From Campylobacteraceae bacterium (GTDB lineage: Bacteria > Campylobacterota > Campylobacteria > Campylobacterales > Sulfurovaceae), in NCBI GenBank assembly GCA_026986085.1, contig JALSPE010000101.1, positions 1 to 10,381 on the forward strand: a stretch of 10,381 nucleotides of DNA. The letters are read 5' to 3'. This document shows positions 6,652 through 10,381 of the stretch, piece after piece (within the stretch, counting starts at the first letter, position 1; each line of letters begins with the position of its first letter). A program made the translations under genes and the position numbers. The notes beneath the pieces were generated by a model. That model was not told the DNA's origin and did not search any database. It saw only the letters and a list, made by a program, of their open reading frames with translations.

Positions 6652-6662
6652 TTTCTTATCCT
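6649..6662 (-). promoter_or_regulatory. Ribosome site and TTG start of aspS
   Basis: The minus strand reads AGGATAAGAAATTG. The AGGA sits 7 nt before the TTG, and the encoded N-terminus matches the family start, so the rare start codon is well supported. No in-frame ATG is nearby upstream. Confidence 0.75.
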
Positions 6663-6688
6663 ATAATTTTAATTTATATTTAATTGCG

Positions 6689-6694
6689 ATTATA
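6689..6694 (-). promoter_or_regulatory. Predicted -10 box for aspS-adk
   Basis: A perfect TATAAT on the minus strand in the 68-nt gap between murA and aspS, about 38 nt upstream of the TTG start. T-rich DNA (CTTTTTAG) lies upstream and there is no -35 consensus. It implies that aspS-adk can be transcribed independently of murA. Confidence 0.55.
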
Positions 6695-6719
6695 TCCAAA
6701 CATAGCTAAAAAGTGGCTA

Positions 6720-7988
6720 TTACTCCTTTTTACGAACTATTTTAGCACCAATCTTTGACAATTTCTCTTCTAGCTTATCGTATCCTCTATCTAAGTGATA
6801 AATTCTTTTTACTTTTGTAACTCCATTTGCAGAAAGTGCAGCAATTACCAAAGCTGAACTAGCCCTTAAATCTGTTGCCATTACAGTTGCACCATTTAAC
6901 TCTTTTACGGGTCTAATAGCTGCTACATTTCCTTTTAGCCAAATATCGGCACCAAGACGATTTAATTCACTAACATGCATAAATCTATTCTCAAAGAGTC
7001 TCTCTTCTATTAAACTCTCTTCATCTGCAATAGTTGCTACTGCCATAAATTGAGCTTGCATATCTGTTGGAAATCCTGGATATTCAGATGTTATAATATT
7101 TACTTTTTTAAGTTTTTTGGCTGGTTTAATTGTAACACTATTTTTATCGATATCAAATTCACATCCCATCTCTTCTAATTTATTAATAGTAGTTTGAATA
7201 TGCTCAACATTTACTTTATCTAAAGTAAGAGTAGAGTAAGTTGCAGCCCCAACACAAAGATATGTTCCAGCTTCAATTCTATCAGGAATAGTCTCTATTG
7301 GTTCGTTAAAATTTAACGCAACTCCACCTGTTCCATAAATTTTTAAGTTTCCTGTTCCTATACCTTCTACTTTTGCCCCACCTAGATTAATCATTTGAGC
7401 TAATTGAGTAATTTCTGGCTCTTTTGCAGCATTTACAATCTCTGTTACTCCATTTGCCATAGCAGCAGCCATAAGGGCATTCTCTGTTCCACCAACTGTA
7501 ATTTTATCAAAAATAATTTTATTTCCTACTAAACCATCTTCTGGTGCTTTTGCAACTACATAACCCTCTTTTAATGTAACTTCTGCGCCTAGTGCTTCTA
7601 CAGCTTTAATATGTAAATCGATTGGTCTTTGACCAATAGCACAACCACCAGGAAGACTCACTGAACACTCTTTAAACCTGCTAAGAAGAGGTCCTAAAAC
7701 TAGAATAGATGCTCTCATTTGAGCTACAATTTCATAAACGGCTTTAGTTGAATTTATTGTTGAACAATCAATTATGGCTTCTGTATCATTATGCTCTACT
7801 TTTGCTCCTAGCATCTCTAGTAGTTTAAGCATTGTTCTAATATCTACAACATTTGGTAAATTTGTTAATTTGACTTTTTTATTACTTAATATAGTAGCAG
7901 CTATTATTGCCAAAGCAGAGTTTTTTGCTCCACTTATAGTTACACTGCCATTTAATTTGTGTCCACCCTCTATCTCTAAATAATCCAT
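6720..7988 (-). CDS. murA: UDP-N-acetylglucosamine 1-carboxyvinyltransferase
   Basis: First committed step of peptidoglycan precursor synthesis: transfers enolpyruvate from PEP to UDP-GlcNAc in the cytoplasm. The 422-residue frame has SGAKN with Lys22, GGCAIGQRP with catalytic Cys116 (Cys115 in E. coli), GFPTDMQAQ with Asp309 (E. coli Asp305) and HLDRGYDKLEEKL with Arg401 (E. coli Arg397). Because the active-site Cys is present rather than Asp, the enzyme is expected to be fosfomycin-sensitive. The frame is open to 8036, but the start at 7988 is preferred: it gives the family N-terminus (MDYLEIEGG), keeps Lys22 numbering, has AAGG just upstream, and leaves room for the promoter at 8026-8031. 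No strong terminator follows before aspS. Confidence 0.96.
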   Translation of the reverse strand: MDYLEIEGGHKLNGSVTISGAKNSALAIIAATILSNKKVKLTNLPNVVDIRTMLKLLEMLGAKVEHNDTEAIIDCSTINSTKAVYEIVAQMRASILVLGPLLSRFKECSVSLPGGCAIGQRPIDLHIKAVEALGAEVTLKEGYVVAKAPEDGLVGNKIIFDKITVGGTENALMAAAMANGVTEIVNAAKEPEITQLAQMINLGGAKVEGIGTGNLKIYGTGGVALNFNEPIETIPDRIEAGTYLCVGAATYSTLTLDKVNVEHIQTTINKLEEMGCEFDIDKNSVTIKPAKKLKKVNIITSEYPGFPTDMQAQFMAVATIADEESLIEERLFENRFMHVSELNRLGADIWLKGNVAAIRPVKELNGATVMATDLRASSALVIAALSANGVTKVKRIYHLDRGYDKLEEKLSKIGAKIVRKKE

Positions 7989-8025
7989 ATTTAACCTTAC
8001 ATAATTATTTGGTTTTAAGAGTAAC

Positions 8026-8031
8026 ATTTTA
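8026..8031 (-). promoter_or_regulatory. Predicted -10 box for murA
   Basis: The minus strand reads TGTGTAAAAT; TAAAAT with an upstream TG lies about 38 nt before the preferred murA ATG at 7988. It would fall inside the coding sequence if the longer frame from 8036 were used, so it supports the shorter start. Confidence 0.4.
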
Positions 8032-8260
8032 CACAATTAAACTGAAACTATATGGGGCTTATTGCTAAACAACTTATGTAAGGAGAGATTTTTTAACGGT
8101 AAATGTTTTATAAAAAGCTCAAAAAAATGTGAAATAATTAGATTAATGAATATTATTTTTATATTAACTAATGCAATAGTTCATATTTTTAGATATATTT
8201 AATGAAACTTTAGATATTGTTTTGTTTAGAATATTACTTTTAAATATACTTTCTATATTT

Positions 8261-8266
8261 TATAAT
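8261..8266 (+). promoter_or_regulatory. Predicted promoter for the 193-residue gene
   Basis: A perfect TATAAT, preceded by short T runs at roughly 10-11 nt intervals (about 8218-8260) instead of a -35 box. This is the pattern described for Campylobacter and Helicobacter housekeeping promoters. It gives a leader of roughly 45-50 nt before the ATG at 8320. Confidence 0.55.
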
Positions 8267-8319
8267 AAGTAAATAATATTATTTGATACGAATTGTGGTT
8301 AAATCTTTTGGAGGACCTT

Positions 8320-8901
8320 ATGGGTGTAAGTGTTGAGAGACTCAAAAATATAAATAAGAAATTAAGAGAAAAAATAGAAGAGAAGAGAAACAGTAGTGAA
8401 GATGATAATCTATTTACAATAGATATGAATTCAATCTCTGACTCTAATGAGAAAAAAACCACAAAAACATCTGCATACTATGATATTCCAAAAGATTTAG
8501 CAAATGCAATTGAGATAGATGAAAAAAGTGACCCTACAAGATTAGAAAATTTAGTTAGAATGATAGAGCTATATGAAAAGTTGGATATTTCCAAAAAAGC
8601 CCCCGAATTAGAGAATATTTTTATGTATAAAGCTATGAATATTAGTGGGGTAGGGTTAAAAGAGGAAGATTTTGGAGAGATAAGAGAGGGTAAATATGTT
8701 CAAATTATTGCAATTACATATGAACCAGACAAAAATGGTAAAAAGAGAGCTAAAAATATATCTTTAGGATATTTTGGTAAAGCTGAGACATTAGAGTTGT
8801 CATTTAAAAATGAAATAATAGAATTTGTATTAAGATGGCGTTACGAAAAAGCATTTCAAAACTTAAAACACTATAGAGTGTTGTTGTCAAGACTTTCATA
8901 A
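8320..8901 (+). CDS. Uncharacterised protein, 193 residues
   Basis: I do not recognise this protein. The ATG at 8320 is chosen because GGAGGACCTT (8310-8319) places a strong ribosome site directly before it; the frame extends to a TTG at 8293 without support. No signal peptide or membrane segment is visible, so it is probably cytoplasmic. Residues 1-30 are highly charged and helical (RLKNINKKLREKIEEKR, likely coiled coil), 31-60 are polar and probably disordered, and 65-105 form helices (RLENLVRMIELYEKL). About 125-155 looks like beta strands around a basic turn (YVQIIAITY, NGKKRAKNISLGYFG), and the end is an amphipathic, basic helix (FVLRWRYEKAFQNLKHYRVLL). The basic turn and tail could bind nucleic acid; that is only inference. 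It is divergent from murA, and the next gene has its own promoter. Confidence 0.85.
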   Translation: MGVSVERLKNINKKLREKIEEKRNSSEDDNLFTIDMNSISDSNEKKTTKTSAYYDIPKDLANAIEIDEKSDPTRLENLVRMIELYEKLDISKKAPELENIFMYKAMNISGVGLKEEDFGEIREGKYVQIIAITYEPDKNGKKRAKNISLGYFGKAETLELSFKNEIIEFVLRWRYEKAFQNLKHYRVLLSRLS

Positions 8902-8940
8902 AATATTGTCATAAAATCAATCTATTTAAAAAAAATATAC

Positions 8941-8946
8941 TATAAT
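8941..8946 (+). promoter_or_regulatory. Predicted -10 box for the 112-residue gene and helicase
   Basis: A perfect TATAAT in the 67-nt gap after the 193-residue gene, with AT-rich DNA upstream. The start point would be near 8953, giving a very short leader. An AAAGGA ribosome site (8955-8960) precedes the ATG at 8969. Confidence 0.5.
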
Positions 8947-8968
8947 AACGAAAAAAAGGATTTAAGAT

Positions 8969-9307
8969 ATGAGTATAAAAGCAAATATTGATAATCTATT
9001 AACGCAATTAGATTATCCATTAAACGATTCAACTAAAAAGCAATTAAGTGATATTAGCAACAATACAAAAGGGTTTTATGATTTTGCAAATCATATATTT
9101 TCATTAAAAGATGATTTAAAGAGAATTGATGCAACTGTGGCTATGTCTAACTCTAATCCATATTTAAAGATTAAATCTAATTCAAAAATAGATTTAGAGC
9201 TAAAAGAGTTTGAAGAGATAGTTCATCACTGGTCATCTAAATATAAAGTAGATGTAAAAAAAGTTGAAAATAAAAATACCTATTATATAACTGGCAAAAA
9301 CAGCTAA
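8969..9307 (+). CDS. Uncharacterised protein, 112 residues, coupled to the helicase gene
   Basis: Not recognised. It is a small soluble protein with no signal peptide, membrane segment or cysteine. The N-terminal half is helical (NIDNLLTQLDYPL, then QLSDISNNTKGFYDFANHIF), a middle turn follows around SNSNPYLK (60-67), and the C-terminal part is acidic then basic (LELKEFEEIVHHWSSKYKV, ending in KNTYYITGK). The ATG has AAAGGA upstream. Its TAA overlaps the helicase ATG as TAATG at 9305-9309, so the two proteins are probably made together. A partner or regulator of the helicase is a reasonable inference from this coupling, but nothing in the sequence proves it. Confidence 0.85.
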   Translation: MSIKANIDNLLTQLDYPLNDSTKKQLSDISNNTKGFYDFANHIFSLKDDLKRIDATVAMSNSNPYLKIKSNSKIDLELKEFEEIVHHWSSKYKVDVKKVENKNTYYITGKNS

Positions 9308-10381
9308 TGCCTCTTGGTGGCTTAAATGAGCAGCAACTTTGTGCTGCTACTGCAAATTTTGGCAATAACTTAATAATTGCCAGTGCAGGAACAGGTAAAA
9401 CATCTACAATAGTTGGCAGAATTGCATATCTGTTAAAAAACAAAACTCCTCCAGATAAAATACTTCTTTTAACATTTACAAATAAAGCTGCAGCAGAGAT
9501 GATTGCAAGATTAAAAAGATATTTTGATAGTAAAATAATTGATAAAATAGAAGCAGGAACATTCCATGCAGTATCTTACAGGTGGCTTAAAAAGAGATAT
9601 CCAAAACTTATATTAAAACAACCAGGAGAGTTAAAGACGCTATTTAGAAGTATTTATGAAAAAAGAGAGTTTCATAGATTATCTCTTGGGGTAAAAGAGT
9701 TTTCTGCAACATATCTTTATGAATTGTATTCTCTCTATCAAAACTCATCACTTGGCTCATTTAGTGATTGGATGAGAGATAGATATGAAGAGCATGAGCC
9801 TCTATTAGATATCTATCAAGATATAATAGATGAGTTTGAAGCTACAAAGCTAGAGTTTGGTTTTGCTTCATTTAATGATTTATTAATTTTAACAATAAAG
9901 AGTCTAAAAGAGGAACCAATAGAGTTCGAAGAGGTTTTAGTAGATGAGTATCAAGATACAAATACCCTACAAGAGGCTTTAATTAATGAATTAAAACCTA
10001 AATCTCTATTTTGTGTCGGAGATTATGACCAGAGCATATATGCATTTAATGGTGCTAATATAGAAAATATTGCTACATTCTCTACTCGTTACAGTAATGC
10101 AAATGTATATACTTTGTCTGTTAATTATAGGTCTAGCGAAGCTATTTTAATATTAGCAAATATGGTAATAAGTAAAAACGATAGAATCTACCCAAAAGAG
10201 TTAAAAGTAGGAAAAGTAGGAGAGAGTGAACCACCTAAATTATTGGTTTATGACACTCTTTTTGAGCAGTATCACGAAATTGCAAATAGTATAAAGGCGA
10301 GTATGACTTCGTATGAAGATATAGCTATAATATTTCGTAATAACTCTAGTGCAGATGGTTTAGAAGCTAGTTTAAGAGAGT
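9307..10381 (+). CDS. UvrD/PcrA/Rep-type superfamily 1 DNA helicase, 3' end outside the window
   Basis: ATP-dependent 3'-5' DNA helicase of the UvrD family, acting in repair and replication-fork maintenance. The first 358 residues are present, about half of a typical 670-720-residue protein. Motifs in order: Q motif LNEQQ (6-10), Walker A ASAGTGKTS (25-33), motif Ia TFTNKAAAEM (56-65), GTFHAVS (84-90), Walker B LVDEYQDTN (211-219), motif III GDYDQSIYAFNGA (238-250) and motif IV NYRSS (273-277). The start overlaps the preceding stop as TAATG and has no strong ribosome site of its own, which fits translational coupling. UvrD, PcrA and Rep cannot be told apart here without the C-terminal half. 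Confidence 0.95.
   Translation, partial: MPLGGLNEQQLCAATANFGNNLIIASAGTGKTSTIVGRIAYLLKNKTPPDKILLLTFTNKAAAEMIARLKRYFDSKIIDKIEAGTFHAVSYRWLKKRYPKLILKQPGELKTLFRSIYEKREFHRLSLGVKEFSATYLYELYSLYQNSSLGSFSDWMRDRYEEHEPLLDIYQDIIDEFEATKLEFGFASFNDLLILTIKSLKEEPIEFEEVLVDEYQDTNTLQEALINELKPKSLFCVGDYDQSIYAFNGANIENIATFSTRYSNANVYTLSVNYRSSEAILILANMVISKNDRIYPKELKVGKVGESEPPKLLVYDTLFEQYHEIANSIKASMTSYEDIAIIFRNNSSADGLEASLRE

Larger units (their letters stand above)
7989..8319. other. Divergent intergenic region between murA and the 193-residue gene
   Basis: This non-coding, very AT-rich region carries the outward promoters for murA (minus) and the gene at 8320 (plus). Its centre (about 8040-8215) has no recognised RNA, repeat or strong hairpin. 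An AGGAGAG at 8081-8087 is not followed by a start codon at suitable spacing. A stop-to-stop frame from 8041 to 8202 lacks a supported start. Confidence 0.6.

Noticed and set aside
6700..6722. ATAGC...GCTAT hairpin after murA as terminator
   Set aside because: The stem is 5 bp with a 9-nt loop and no T-tract follows on the minus strand.
8081..8105. AGGAGAG followed by an ATG at 8103
   Set aside because: The spacing is about 15 nt and the frame ends after nine codons.
8041..8202. Stop-to-stop plus-strand frame of about 54 codons in the murA upstream region
   Set aside because: The only early start is a TTG without a ribosome site, the product is low-complexity, and the region is better explained as divergent leader DNA.
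8293..8319. Nine-codon upstream extension of the 193-residue gene from TTG 8293
   Set aside because: The extension would bury the strong GGAGGA ribosome site that sits correctly before ATG 8320.
9237..9443. Minus-strand 68-codon frame across the helicase start
   Set aside because: It is antisense to the Walker A region of the helicase and lacks start signals.

Overview
This AT-rich window reads as chromosome from a member of the Campylobacterota (Epsilonproteobacteria). The evidence is the gene content and order (aspS-adk-ppa, and a GluRS-like gene followed by yggT and slt), the short-LID adenylate kinase, an aspartyl-tRNA synthetase with a non-discriminating signature, and promoters with a clear TATAAT-type -10 box, T-rich upstream DNA and no good -35 box. 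The genus cannot be fixed from the sequence. A free-living relative of Sulfurimonas or Sulfurovum is plausible, but that is inference.

Layout, left to right. Positions 1-354 are non-coding. They hold a pair of inverted REP-like hairpins (184-261), flanked by two copies of a diverged 40-44 bp direct repeat. Positions 355-3338 are a minus-strand operon read right to left: a GluRS-like protein without its catalytic signatures, a YggT-family membrane protein that overlaps it by 10 nt, and a periplasmic lytic transglycosylase. Positions 3429-4129 (minus) carry inorganic pyrophosphatase followed 2 nt later by an easily missed 58-residue lipoprotein gene. Positions 4271-6651 (minus) carry aspS (TTG start) and adk, closed by a strong palindromic terminator. 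Positions 6720-7988 (minus) carry murA, whose start is best placed at 7988. A divergent intergenic region (7989-8319) separates this from plus-strand genes: a 193-residue protein of unknown function (8320), a 112-residue protein of unknown function (8969), and a UvrD/PcrA-type helicase joined to it by a TAATG overlap and cut by the window end.

Most of the window is housekeeping: peptidoglycan precursor synthesis and turnover (murA, slt), tRNA charging (aspS), nucleotide and pyrophosphate metabolism (adk, ppa) and DNA repair (helicase). No CRISPR array, prophage, toxin-antitoxin pair, intact insertion sequence or tRNA/rRNA gene was seen. The most notable items are the apparently catalytically dead GluRS paralogue, which sits in the position where relatives carry gltX, and the REP-like hairpin pair with covarying stems. 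Next come the small lipoprotein and the unrecognised protein coupled to the helicase.
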